Below, piece after piece: positions 6,781-15,430 of a DNA stretch of 64,000 bases (position 1 is its first letter; each line of letters opens with the position of its first letter). Both the position numbers and the translations under genes were made by a program. Source of the stretch: Sphingobacteriales bacterium (lineage in GTDB: Bacteria; Bacteroidota; Bacteroidia; Chitinophagales; JADIYW01); NCBI GenBank assembly GCA_016719635.1, contig JADJYT010000009.1:62001-126000 (forward strand). Reading direction: 5' to 3'. The notes under the pieces were generated by a model. It saw only the letters and a program-made list of their open reading frames with translations, was not told the origin of the DNA and ran no database searches.

Positions 6781-8007
6781 ATGGCGAACGGCAATGATTC
6801 ACCTTTAAAGAAAACATGGATCCGCTTATTGAAAAATAAGCCGGCAATCATCAGCCTGGCGGTGATTGTGGTTGCTATGGCACTTGCCATTATCGGTCCG
6901 AGCATTGCCCCCGACAAGACGCCTGATGCAGATGATCAGGTGCTCGAACTCGCCAATGTGAACCCCGGCTTTCAGGTGAAGATGCTGTTGGTGCAGAAAA
7001 ACAGGGAAGAAAAACCTTCTTCCTTTTTCAGCCGCGTGTTGTTCGGCAGGGATAATCCGAACCAGATGATTCCGATTGTTTCATACCGTTTTGATGACAG
7101 TGCCCATATCGTGCTGCAAACCTATGAAGGAGAGGGACGTACCGAACGAAAAATGGTGCTGCCGGTCGTGGATGTAACCCAGGCATTGTCCATCGTAAAA
7201 CCCGAAATTGTCCTCAACGGCGATAAGGCGGTCTTTACTACGTTTGAGGAAAAACAGAAAACGGCTTCCATCGAAGCACTGAAAAAGGATATTGAACAGA
7301 ACAGAGTCATTTTCCAAACCTATCATTTGGGAACGGACGGCTACGGACGGGATATCCTGAGCCGCCTGCTGTTCGGGGTTCGCGTATCCCTTTCCGTAGG
7401 ATTGGTGGCGGTACTGATTTCCCTGACGATAGGAATCTTTATGGGCAGCGTAGCGGGGTTCTTTCGCGGATGGGTGGATAATGTCATCATGTGGTTCATC
7501 AATGTCATCTGGGCGATACCGACCATCCTGCTGGCCATGGCGATTCGCTTTGCCATCGGTGACAAGATCCCTTCTTTCCTTGCCATCTTTATAGCGGTGG
7601 GTTTATCCATGTGGGTGGAAGTGGCGCGTATCGTTCGGGGGCAGGTGCTCACCGTCCGGGAGATGGAGTATGTCCAGGCTGCGCGCGGGTTGGGTTTTAG
7701 CAACGTCCGTATCATCCTCAAACATATTTTGCCTAATATCATCGGCCCCATCATGGTGATAGCGGCTTCGGATTTTGCATCCGCCATCTTAATAGAAGCA
7801 GGTTTGAGTTTTGTAGGTATCGGGGTAAAACCTCCTACACCCAGCTGGGGTACCATGCTGAACGATCATCGGGCTTATTTATTAACACCCGGCAAGGCAT
7901 TCCTGGCGCTGGCACCCGGAATTTGCATTATGGTAATGGTGCTGGCATTCAACCTGTTAGGAAATGGATTAAGAGATGCGTTCGATGTAAAAGGAAAAAC
8001 TGTTTAG
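6781..8007 (+). CDS. OppC/DppC-type ABC transporter permease
   Basis: A 408-residue inner-membrane permease of the peptide/nickel ABC importer family. One N-terminal membrane helix (about residues 20-40) is followed by a periplasmic stretch of about 130 residues and a BPD_transp_1 core with the EAA-loop signature (YVQAARGLGFSNVRIILKHILP) that contacts the ATPase. The ATG at 6781 is preferred to a GTG 36 bases earlier because a TATCTTTA promoter-like box ends 18 bases before it and the upstream residues are unlike the family. No partner OppA, B, D or F gene is visible nearby, so its substrate is unknown. Confidence 0.88.
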   Translation: MANGNDSPLKKTWIRLLKNKPAIISLAVIVVAMALAIIGPSIAPDKTPDADDQVLELANVNPGFQVKMLLVQKNREEKPSSFFSRVLFGRDNPNQMIPIVSYRFDDSAHIVLQTYEGEGRTERKMVLPVVDVTQALSIVKPEIVLNGDKAVFTTFEEKQKTASIEALKKDIEQNRVIFQTYHLGTDGYGRDILSRLLFGVRVSLSVGLVAVLISLTIGIFMGSVAGFFRGWVDNVIMWFINVIWAIPTILLAMAIRFAIGDKIPSFLAIFIAVGLSMWVEVARIVRGQVLTVREMEYVQAARGLGFSNVRIILKHILPNIIGPIMVIAASDFASAILIEAGLSFVGIGVKPPTPSWGTMLNDHRAYLLTPGKAFLALAPGICIMVMVLAFNLLGNGLRDAFDVKGKTV

Positions 8008-8207
8008 CTTATTGCCTGATAGCCAGTTGCTTAGAAAATCACAACGTTAAATTTTACGAATACCGTTTATTTTTTGACGAAGGTTAACAAATCGTTGAAC
8101 CTGGAATGTATCTTGTGTGTTTTATTGGTGTAGTTGAGTTATATCCTTATTTTTGGGTATTGATTCAAAAATGCCTGGATTGGTATTACTAACGAAAGAT
8201 TGAAAAG

Positions 8208-8876
8208 ATGAGAAGAACGTATATTCATAAAGAAGGATGGAAGATTGTGCTGACTGTTTTTTTTGTAGTACTGCTCATTAACCTTCTTACGAATTATATC
8301 ATTCACGCAGGCAATACCGTAAGCTGGGTGGTCTTTATCCTTACCTTCTCCATATTTTGTTTTGTCACCTATTTCTTCCGCAATCCGCGCAGGCATATCA
8401 TCACCGATGATGACAAGATCATTTGTCCTGCTGACGGCAAGGTTGTGGTGATAGAAGAAGTATTTGAACCGGAATATTTTGAAGACAAGCGTTTGCAGGT
8501 TTCGGTATTCATGTCGCCGAGCAATGTACATGTGAATCGTGCTCCGATAGCAGGTGAAGTGAAATATTCCAAATACCACGACGGGAAATACCTGGTGGCA
8601 TGGCATCCGAAATCCTCCACCGAGAATGAACGTACATCTTTGGTGATTGATAACGGAACGATAGATGTATTGGTCAGACAGATAGCCGGAAAAGTGGCGC
8701 GTCGCATCGTTTATTACCTGGAAGAAGGGGACACCATCGAACAGGGGGCGGATTTCGGCTTTATCAAATTCGGCTCCCGGGTGGATTTATTCCTGCCATT
8801 GGATACCAAAATCAATGTCCATCTCGGCCAGAAGGTGAAAGGCGGGATTACCGTCATAGGAGAGTTGATGAAATGA
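8208..8876 (+). CDS. psd: Phosphatidylserine decarboxylase proenzyme (PSD-A, archaetidylserine-decarboxylase-like)
   Basis: A 222-residue pyruvoyl-dependent decarboxylase making phosphatidylethanolamine from phosphatidylserine at the inner membrane. Two membrane segments (about residues 13-32 and 38-56) precede the catalytic domain: CPADGKV (73-79), VFMSPSNVHVNR (100-111) and the self-cleavage site FGS at 188-190, where S190 becomes the pyruvoyl group of the alpha chain. The short length and FGS rather than LGST place it in the short PSD-A subgroup. No pssA gene is in the window. The following gene converges with a 9-base gap. Confidence 0.93.
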   Translation: MRRTYIHKEGWKIVLTVFFVVLLINLLTNYIIHAGNTVSWVVFILTFSIFCFVTYFFRNPRRHIITDDDKIICPADGKVVVIEEVFEPEYFEDKRLQVSVFMSPSNVHVNRAPIAGEVKYSKYHDGKYLVAWHPKSSTENERTSLVIDNGTIDVLVRQIAGKVARRIVYYLEEGDTIEQGADFGFIKFGSRVDLFLPLDTKINVHLGQKVKGGITVIGELMK

Positions 8877-8885
8877 CCTTTCGCT

Positions 8886-10334
8886 CTATTTCAGGCGATA
8901 TAGTGTAAATCCGTGAAAGCTTCCGATGCTGTCCTGCAGCGAGGGCGATATAGTTCTGTCGTTTTTCCACGAATCATTTCCCAGTAGTAAAAAATCGGAT
9001 TTCTTTGCTTTTAGAATCAATGTATAATCATTGAATTCCGTAAACCCTTTGCGTTTCAGCAGGCAGAGCGTCTTGTTCGGTGAATCGTCGGGCAGAGACA
9101 GGATAGTCCTGGTTTCAGTAACGCCATGTGTGAGCAGGAAATCCTGCATTTCGGCGGAAGAAAGATAGCCGTTGTATAAGTTGTCGCTGAGCTTTTCAGC
9201 TGTAAAAAACTTACAGAAGATGATGGCCGGGATTAGAAGCATAAACAAAACACTATGGGCAAAGATATTTTCCGAATGGAAACGGTTGTACGTCTTTAGT
9301 ATCCCGATAAGGGCAAACAGCATGAAAATAAAAAAAACAGTGTAGTAGTATTCATGTCCTGACATCTTTTGATAAAAAAGCAGGATATAGAGAATTGTCA
9401 GCAGAAAAGAGGAGAGCATAATAAGACGTAAATCTCTTTCCAGTTTTTTCCGGTGTTTCAGGAGAAAATAAACGCTGCCCAGCAAGACCAGAGAGACGGG
9501 TCGCCAGAAATAATTGTTGCTGAGCGAAACCACCATCCGCCAGATACCCAGGCCTATATCGTAAAACGATAATTCCCAGATGGGTGCAATGTTTAAGCAA
9601 TAGTAGTTGTCGTGGTGCAGCCGGTTGTACGATTTGGCATAGACATACCAAAGTACCACCGGAATAAGAAAGCAGCCACTTAAAATTAGTTTTACCCTTT
9701 GCTGTGGTATGTTGGATGATGCAAGCATAATAAACAGGATGCAAAAATTAATTACCTGACTTGCTTTGAGCAGAGCACCAAGCGTAAAAAATAAAAAGGA
9801 CACCGCCAACCAACCCGGTTTTCTTTTCCTGTAAGCGCCAAAGAAGATTGCCCATCCGATAAATGAAACGCTTAATGCCGGAACATCACTCAAGAAATTA
9901 TTCCCGTAAAATACCAGCAGCGGAGAGGTGAACAAGAGCAGGGTGCAGAACACAGACAACAGCTGCCGGCGGAGAAAATGGAAGGCAATAAAATACGTGG
10001 CCATTATTCCGCAAAGGAACAGGAAGGTGTGGAGGACACGCAAAGCAAGGGCTGTATTACTGAAACAGGCAGCTATAAAATAAAACAGCGGAAATTCACC
10101 GGCGACCTTCCCGTTGTCGGACTGCAGGTTGTAGGTTTCAGGCTGTAAGAATGGCAAATGGAACTGCCTATAGTTTTGTGCCATGGCCAGACAATCCGCC
10201 TGCCGCCAGAGGTGTGAGCCCTGCGGCAGCAGCTGTCCGATATGCGGGTATCCGTAAAAAAATGCGACACACAGGATGCAGATGAGCGATATAAGGAAAC
10301 CGGGCAGACGTGTCTTCACAAAGTGAAAATACAA
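8886..10334 (-). CDS. Polytopic GT-C fold glycosyltransferase (ArnT/PMT-like)
   Basis: A 482-residue membrane protein with about ten to twelve hydrophobic helices and a soluble C-terminal tail. The first loop (about residues 35-90) contains SHLWRQADCLAMAQNY and AGEFPLFYFIAA, typical of lipid-linked-sugar dependent GT-C enzymes (ArnT and protein O-mannosyltransferase relatives), in which acidic residues of this loop are catalytic. The acceptor is unknown; lipid A, exopolysaccharide or protein glycosylation are all possible. It lies 30 bases downstream of the nuclease gene on the same strand and may be co-transcribed with it. Confidence 0.75.
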   Translation of the reverse strand: MYFHFVKTRLPGFLISLICILCVAFFYGYPHIGQLLPQGSHLWRQADCLAMAQNYRQFHLPFLQPETYNLQSDNGKVAGEFPLFYFIAACFSNTALALRVLHTFLFLCGIMATYFIAFHFLRRQLLSVFCTLLLFTSPLLVFYGNNFLSDVPALSVSFIGWAIFFGAYRKRKPGWLAVSFLFFTLGALLKASQVINFCILFIMLASSNIPQQRVKLILSGCFLIPVVLWYVYAKSYNRLHHDNYYCLNIAPIWELSFYDIGLGIWRMVVSLSNNYFWRPVSLVLLGSVYFLLKHRKKLERDLRLIMLSSFLLTILYILLFYQKMSGHEYYYTVFFIFMLFALIGILKTYNRFHSENIFAHSVLFMLLIPAIIFCKFFTAEKLSDNLYNGYLSSAEMQDFLLTHGVTETRTILSLPDDSPNKTLCLLKRKGFTEFNDYTLILKAKKSDFLLLGNDSWKNDRTISPSLQDSIGSFHGFTLYRLK

Positions 10335-10364
10335 CTTTAAGCAGAAACTAAAAGTTATATTGGT

Positions 10365-11558
10365 CTATTCCTTTAATATCTCCACTTGTTTTTCCCTGTT
10401 CGCAATGATTTGAGGGACACCTTTGAATTCTCCGACTTTTCCTTTCACGCAGATCGATTTACCCTGCAGGAATTCTTCCGGTTTGTAGGAAAAATTCAAT
10501 CTGTCATTCCCAAAGATCATGAGGGTAAATACCTGTTCGGGATATTTTCTATCCAGGTTGATGTAGGTGGGATTGGTTTTGCCGTTCTCACTGTATTTGG
10601 TGCTGATCACTTTACCGCACACACAAGCCTCCCTGCCGATGTGGTCCTTTGCCTGCAGGGTATTGATTTTTCCTTTTCCGTAATCTTTCGGGGTGAACTG
10701 CGATGCTTTCAGTTGTTTGAAATAGTTTTTATCGAAAGATAACAGATCCTGCTGCGCTTCTAACATACTTTCAAGGCTGTCAGTCAATTTTGGGAAAAAA
10801 TCAATGCCGGTCAGTGTTTCGATACTGTCGATGCTCACCGCATGTTTTTCCAATTCAAACGGCACATCCTTATTCGGATAAATAAATGCGAGGGCTTTGT
10901 AAACCGGCGGATAATAATCCAAAACGATTTTAAACAGATATTCCGGTATTGAAACTTTTTTGGAACCCTTAGGAATCTTAGGCAGGCTGTCTCTTAAGAC
11001 CGGCCCGGTCACGACTATCAGCTCATCGTTGTCAATGGCCCACTCCCGGATCTGCATTTCCAGCTTGTTCCAGGCACCCTTATTCAGCAGATGGTTTTGA
11101 GGGATGATGTTCGAGTAGTAATAGGATTCACTCAACGCTTTTTTGCTCCATTTGAAATCCGCCGAGGCAGCAAGGTGTCCACGGTCGTAGCCGCTCAGCC
11201 AGTAGTCGGAAGAGTCAGACATAGCCTGTTTAATCAGCGGATCGGTCCTGTAATCATTGGTGCGGGTTTGGCTGCCGTACAGAATATCTTTAGGGATAAC
11301 GTGCACCACATAATTAGGCAGGCGGTGAACTGAATTGTAACTGGATACAAATGCAGCATGCCTGGCTATGATCTCTCCGTTGACAGGCTCTGCCAACCCG
11401 ACAGAATCTATCAGTTTGCGGACATAACTTAGCCGGGTTGTCTCCAGATTCCTGAAAATGTCCTTTTGCAGCTGATAGGAGATGGAGTCCTGCCCTTTGA
11501 CATTCAGCATGCAGGAGAAACAGAAAACTAAAAATAACAGCGGGTATGATTTTTTCAT
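10365..11558 (-). CDS. Secreted NucA/NUC1-type DNA/RNA endonuclease with C-terminal OB-like domain
   Basis: A 397-residue protein with signal peptide (residues 1-22). Residues about 75-270 form a DNA/RNA non-specific endonuclease domain: the DRGH catalytic motif at 125-128 (H128 the general base), and IIPQNHLLNKGAWNKLE (151-167) giving the metal-binding Asn and Glu. The final ~110 residues, after TPKDYGKGKINTLQAKDHIG, resemble an OB-fold nucleic-acid-binding module (VCGKVISTKY, QVFTLMIFGND, ICVKGKVGEFKGVPQII). A secreted nuclease of this kind usually serves nutrient scavenging or eDNA turnover. The added OB-like module is unusual for the family and may hold the substrate. Confidence 0.85.
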   Translation of the reverse strand: MKKSYPLLFLVFCFSCMLNVKGQDSISYQLQKDIFRNLETTRLSYVRKLIDSVGLAEPVNGEIIARHAAFVSSYNSVHRLPNYVVHVIPKDILYGSQTRTNDYRTDPLIKQAMSDSSDYWLSGYDRGHLAASADFKWSKKALSESYYYSNIIPQNHLLNKGAWNKLEMQIREWAIDNDELIVVTGPVLRDSLPKIPKGSKKVSIPEYLFKIVLDYYPPVYKALAFIYPNKDVPFELEKHAVSIDSIETLTGIDFFPKLTDSLESMLEAQQDLLSFDKNYFKQLKASQFTPKDYGKGKINTLQAKDHIGREACVCGKVISTKYSENGKTNPTYINLDRKYPEQVFTLMIFGNDRLNFSYKPEEFLQGKSICVKGKVGEFKGVPQIIANREKQVEILKE

Positions 11559-11616
11559 ATCATAAATATATAAAACGGATAAGCATTTTCAAGCGATATT
11601 GAATACCTGAAACAAA

Positions 11617-11643
11617 AAACGAGCCAATCACATTGGCTCGTTT
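11617..11643 (-). terminator. Rho-independent terminator of the acyl-CoA ligase operon
   Basis: A perfect 12-bp stem (11617-11628 with 11632-11643) around a 3-base loop. On the minus strand it ends in a T-rich tail, just downstream of the ligase stop codon at 11674. A smaller 8-bp hairpin (11651-11667) lies between. Confidence 0.85.
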
Positions 11644-11673
11644 CTTATGACAGACCTTCAAGGTCTGATTGAT

Positions 11674-13437
11674 TTAGTCGTTATAAATGGCTTCTATCTC
11701 TTTTTGGTAAGTTTCGTTGATGACTTTTCTTTTCAGTTTCATCGTCGGAGTAAGTTCTCCTGTTTCCGGAGTCCATTCTGATTTCAACAACCTGAATTTC
11801 TTGATTTGTTCGATATGGCTGAAATTCGGATTGAGTTCGTCCACGATACTTTGGTATTTTGCCATTACTTTCGGATGGGCAATCAACTCCTCTCTGGAAG
11901 AAAAGGGGATGTCGTTTTCAGCCGCAAACTGTTCCAATACCGTAAAAGCAGGAACTATGAGTGCGGAAACAAATTTCTTGCTTTCACCCACCACCATGAT
12001 TTGTTCGATGAAGAAGTTTTCGCGGAACTTGCTCTCAATAGGAGCCGGTGCCACATATTTTCCGCCTGAAGTCTTTAAGAGTTCTTTTTTTCGGTCGGTA
12101 ATTTTTAAAAACTTGTTTCCGGCGTTGTTGGTGACAAATGTGCCTACATCTCCGGTAGAGAACCATCCGTCTTCCGTCAGCACTTCAAGGGTTTTTTCCG
12201 GATCTTTATAATAACCCATCATGATGTTCGGGCCTTTGGCAATGATTTCTCCGTCATCGGCGATCTTGATTTCCACCTCTTTAATCGGCATTCCCACAGT
12301 ACCCAGCATGGCGCCGCCTTCCGCGAAGCGGTTAAACGTGAGTACCGGAGAGGTTTCCGTTAAGCCATAGCCTTCGCGAATCGGTATGCCGGCAGCGGAA
12401 AATACGCGCGCCATTTTCAGCGGGCATGCAGCAGAACCCGTAACGATTCCGAGTATGCGTCCGCCCAGTCCTTCTCTCCATTTGGAAAAAATAAGCTTGT
12501 CCGCTATTTTAAAGGTGAAGGAAGGTTTCTGGTCGTAATCATATTTGTCGGCCAACTCCAACGCCCAGAAAAATAATTTCTTTTTGATGCCGGTCAGCGC
12601 CAGTCCTTTATTTACGATGCCTTCGTATACTTTTTCCAGTAAGCGGGGTACGGTTGTAAAGAAATGCGGTCGTACGGTACCCAGTTTCTCTTTCAGCGTA
12701 TCAATGTCGGAGTAATATACATTGGCCCCGGCATGCAGATAGGTATAGATGACCATTCTTTCAAAAATATGGCACAGCGGCAAAAAGCTGAGGCAGGTAT
12801 GTCCGGTTTGCAATGGCAATTCAGCTCTTACCGTCAACACATTGGAAACGATATTATGATGTGACAGCATGACACCTTTTGGTGTTCCGGTCGTCCCGGA
12901 AGTATAGATGAGCGTTGCTAAATCGGTTGGGTCAACGGTATCGCTGATTGCCTTTATCTGGGCAACATCACCGCCTTCTCCCAGTTTCATGATTTCCTCA
13001 TAATGGCTGGCGCCTTCCACCTCTTCAAAAGTGTAAATCCCCTGCAGGCTGACCACTTTTTCTTTCAGATTTCTCACTTTACTGAAAAGCTTGGCATCCG
13101 ATACTATACAGATTTTTGCTTCCGCATGGTTCAGGATATATTCATAATCCGATTCGCTGATGGTAGGATATAATGGAACATTGATAGCGCCAATCTGTCC
13201 AATTCCCTGATCACAGATATTCCATTCCGTTCTGTTGGCGGAGGTAACCACAGCCACTTTGTCTCCTTTTTGTATGCCTAATTTCAGGAGGCCTAAACTC
13301 ATATTATTGGAGAGTGTCAATAATTCATCCGTACTTACTTTCCACCAGATACCGTCTTTTATACTTGCCAGCGCGACCTGCTGAGGGTAATTTTCTTTTT
13401 GATAATGTAAAACGTCAAATAATCTTTTAACTTCCAT
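11674..13437 (-). CDS. Long-chain acyl-CoA synthetase (AMP-forming), paralogue 2
   Basis: A 587-residue member of the ANL superfamily, activating long-chain fatty acids with ATP and CoA. Visible motifs: P-loop YTSGTTGTPKG (178-188), GYGLTETSP (356-364), STGD (427-430) and the hinge DRKKELLKTSGGKY (448-461). Length matches bacterial FadD15-type enzymes. It starts 5 bases after the stop of a close paralogue on the same strand, so the two form an operon and probably arose by tandem duplication. The chain-length preference of each copy cannot be read from the sequence. Confidence 0.93.
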   Translation of the reverse strand: MEVKRLFDVLHYQKENYPQQVALASIKDGIWWKVSTDELLTLSNNMSLGLLKLGIQKGDKVAVVTSANRTEWNICDQGIGQIGAINVPLYPTISESDYEYILNHAEAKICIVSDAKLFSKVRNLKEKVVSLQGIYTFEEVEGASHYEEIMKLGEGGDVAQIKAISDTVDPTDLATLIYTSGTTGTPKGVMLSHHNIVSNVLTVRAELPLQTGHTCLSFLPLCHIFERMVIYTYLHAGANVYYSDIDTLKEKLGTVRPHFFTTVPRLLEKVYEGIVNKGLALTGIKKKLFFWALELADKYDYDQKPSFTFKIADKLIFSKWREGLGGRILGIVTGSAACPLKMARVFSAAGIPIREGYGLTETSPVLTFNRFAEGGAMLGTVGMPIKEVEIKIADDGEIIAKGPNIMMGYYKDPEKTLEVLTEDGWFSTGDVGTFVTNNAGNKFLKITDRKKELLKTSGGKYVAPAPIESKFRENFFIEQIMVVGESKKFVSALIVPAFTVLEQFAAENDIPFSSREELIAHPKVMAKYQSIVDELNPNFSHIEQIKKFRLLKSEWTPETGELTPTMKLKRKVINETYQKEIEAIYND

Positions 13438-13442
13438 ATGCG

Positions 13443-15218
13443 TCAGATTTTGTTGTAAAAAGAGTCGATTAATTCCTTGTATTTTTCTTTCAGCGCTTTA
13501 CGGCGCAGTTTCATGGTGGCGGTTAACAAGCCATTTTCCACCGTCCATTCATCGGACAGCAGTTCAAACTGTTTAATCTGTTCCACTTTCCCAAAGTTAC
13601 TATTAAAATCGGTAATTATATCCTTGTAAAATTGTTTTACAGCCTGATGTTGAATTAATTCCTCATTAGATAAAAAACTAATATCCTGTTTGGCCGCCCA
13701 CTCTTTCAGATTCTCAAAACTAGGAACTATCAGGGCGGCGACAAACTTTTCCCCGTCTCCGACCAGTGCGACCTGCTCGATATAAAACGATTCCTTGAGT
13801 TTGTTCTCAATCGGAGAAGGAGCCACATATTTACCACCGGATGTTTTGAATAATTCTTTCTTACGGTCGGTGATTTTCAGGAACCCGTCCGCTGTAAATT
13901 CCCCGATATCTCCGGTCAGCAGCCAGCCTTCTTCGTTAAATACATTCCTGGTTTCTTCAGGGTCTTTGTAATAACCCACCATCACGCTGGGTGCCTTGAT
14001 CAGTATCTCTCCGTCTTCCGCAATTTGTACCTGAACACTCGGCAGCAGTTTCCCCACGCAGCCGGCTCGGTATTCCTTTTCCTTGGAAGGAACCACGCTC
14101 ACCACCGGTGAGCATTCAGTCAGGCCATACCCTTCAAGTACAGGAATACCTGCATTCGTGAAGATGGTGGCCAGTTTCGGCTGCAGCGGCGCCGATCCGT
14201 AAATGATGGATTTGATTCTGCCGCCTAAGGCTTCCCGCCATTTGCTGAACACAAAATTATTGGCAACCATTAATTTGGAAGCTTCTGTAAATGTCCTGGG
14301 TTTTCCCAATGGAATCTGCTGGGCCTGGTTGACACTCCAGAAGAATAATTGCTTCTTGAAGCCGGTGAGCGTTTTCCCTTTTTTGATGATTTTTTCGTAA
14401 ACCCTTTCCAGCAGTCGCGGTACGGTGGCAAAATAATGCGGCTTAATATCCTGCAAATGTTCGGAAATGGTTTCCAGTCCGTCGGCGTAATAGACAGAGG
14501 CGCATGCCCCGAAATAGGCATAGTTGAGGGTGCGTTCAAATACATGGCACAGCGGCAGAAAGCTCAGGATGATATCTCCTTTTTTAACCGGAACGTCGTG
14601 CAGGCAGTCTCTCACATTGGTTACGATATTATGGTGCGACAGCATCACGCCTTTGGGTATTCCGGTGGTACCGGAGGTGTAGATGATGGTGGCTAAATCA
14701 TTCGGCTGGATGGATGCTTTGATGGCTGAAAGTTGCTGCTCCAGCACTTCATCTTCCACCATAAGTTCTTTCCAGTTCTTTACGGTCTCTACATCATCGA
14801 AACTGTAAACTCCCTTTAAACTCGGTATATTCTGCAGAATCTGGGATATCTTCCTATACATCAGTTTTTCGGAAACAAAGACATACTTAACTTCTGCATG
14901 GTTGAAAATATATTCATATTCCTTGCTGCTGATAGTGGGATAAATCGGAATATCGACCACACCAGTCTGAAGACAGGCTAAGTCGATAAAATGCCATTCC
15001 GGACGGTTGGAGACAGAGATGATGGCAATTTTATCTCCTTTCTGCAACCCCAGCCGGATTAATCCCTGACTTACTTTACGGGCAGTTTGGATAAAATCCG
15101 AAGTGGAATAATTGGTCCAGTGCTTCTTGTCTTCTCTCCGGGCTAAACAGACCTTGAGGGGATGTGTTTGCTGCTGGTATTCAATGATATCAAAAATTCT
15201 ACTGTACGACACGCTCAT
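13443..15218 (-). CDS. Long-chain acyl-CoA synthetase (AMP-forming), paralogue 1
   Basis: A 591-residue ANL-superfamily ligase, first gene of the two-gene operon. Motifs match its neighbour: YTSGTTGIPKGVMLSHHN, EGYGLTECSPVVS, LTGDIGEF and DRKKELFKTSGGKYVAPSPIE. The substitution TECSP for TETSP and the many differences across the acyl-binding region suggest divergent specificity. The ATG at 15218 is chosen: an upstream in-frame TTG (15236) lies inside the promoter box, and the shorter N-terminus aligns with the paralogue. Confidence 0.93.
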   Translation of the reverse strand: MSVSYSRIFDIIEYQQQTHPLKVCLARREDKKHWTNYSTSDFIQTARKVSQGLIRLGLQKGDKIAIISVSNRPEWHFIDLACLQTGVVDIPIYPTISSKEYEYIFNHAEVKYVFVSEKLMYRKISQILQNIPSLKGVYSFDDVETVKNWKELMVEDEVLEQQLSAIKASIQPNDLATIIYTSGTTGIPKGVMLSHHNIVTNVRDCLHDVPVKKGDIILSFLPLCHVFERTLNYAYFGACASVYYADGLETISEHLQDIKPHYFATVPRLLERVYEKIIKKGKTLTGFKKQLFFWSVNQAQQIPLGKPRTFTEASKLMVANNFVFSKWREALGGRIKSIIYGSAPLQPKLATIFTNAGIPVLEGYGLTECSPVVSVVPSKEKEYRAGCVGKLLPSVQVQIAEDGEILIKAPSVMVGYYKDPEETRNVFNEEGWLLTGDIGEFTADGFLKITDRKKELFKTSGGKYVAPSPIENKLKESFYIEQVALVGDGEKFVAALIVPSFENLKEWAAKQDISFLSNEELIQHQAVKQFYKDIITDFNSNFGKVEQIKQFELLSDEWTVENGLLTATMKLRRKALKEKYKELIDSFYNKI

Positions 15219-15233
15219 CCAAAATGTGAATTT

Positions 15234-15241
15234 CAAATTTA
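15234..15241 (-). promoter_or_regulatory. Acyl-CoA ligase operon -7 box TAAATTTG
   Basis: An exact TAnnTTTG match, 15 bases before the ATG at 15218. This gives a short 5' leader of about ten bases. Confidence 0.5.
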
Positions 15242-15430
15242 GAAAAATTAATTTAGTAGTTCTTACTTAATTCATGAAAGTTTTATTTGGATTCTTTCTT
15301 ATTAAACAGAGGCGGCTATATTTTTTTAGAAATTTGACTGGCTTCTTCTACATATGACAACTATTTAATATACAAATGGATATTTATTTCGACATTTATA
15401 TTTACATTCGCTGCTTATAAAAGTATAGCA

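Noticed and set aside
7341..7856. A 171-codon minus-strand frame in the permease gene
   Set aside because: Antisense shadow of the membrane core of the OppC-like gene, with no start context or family match.
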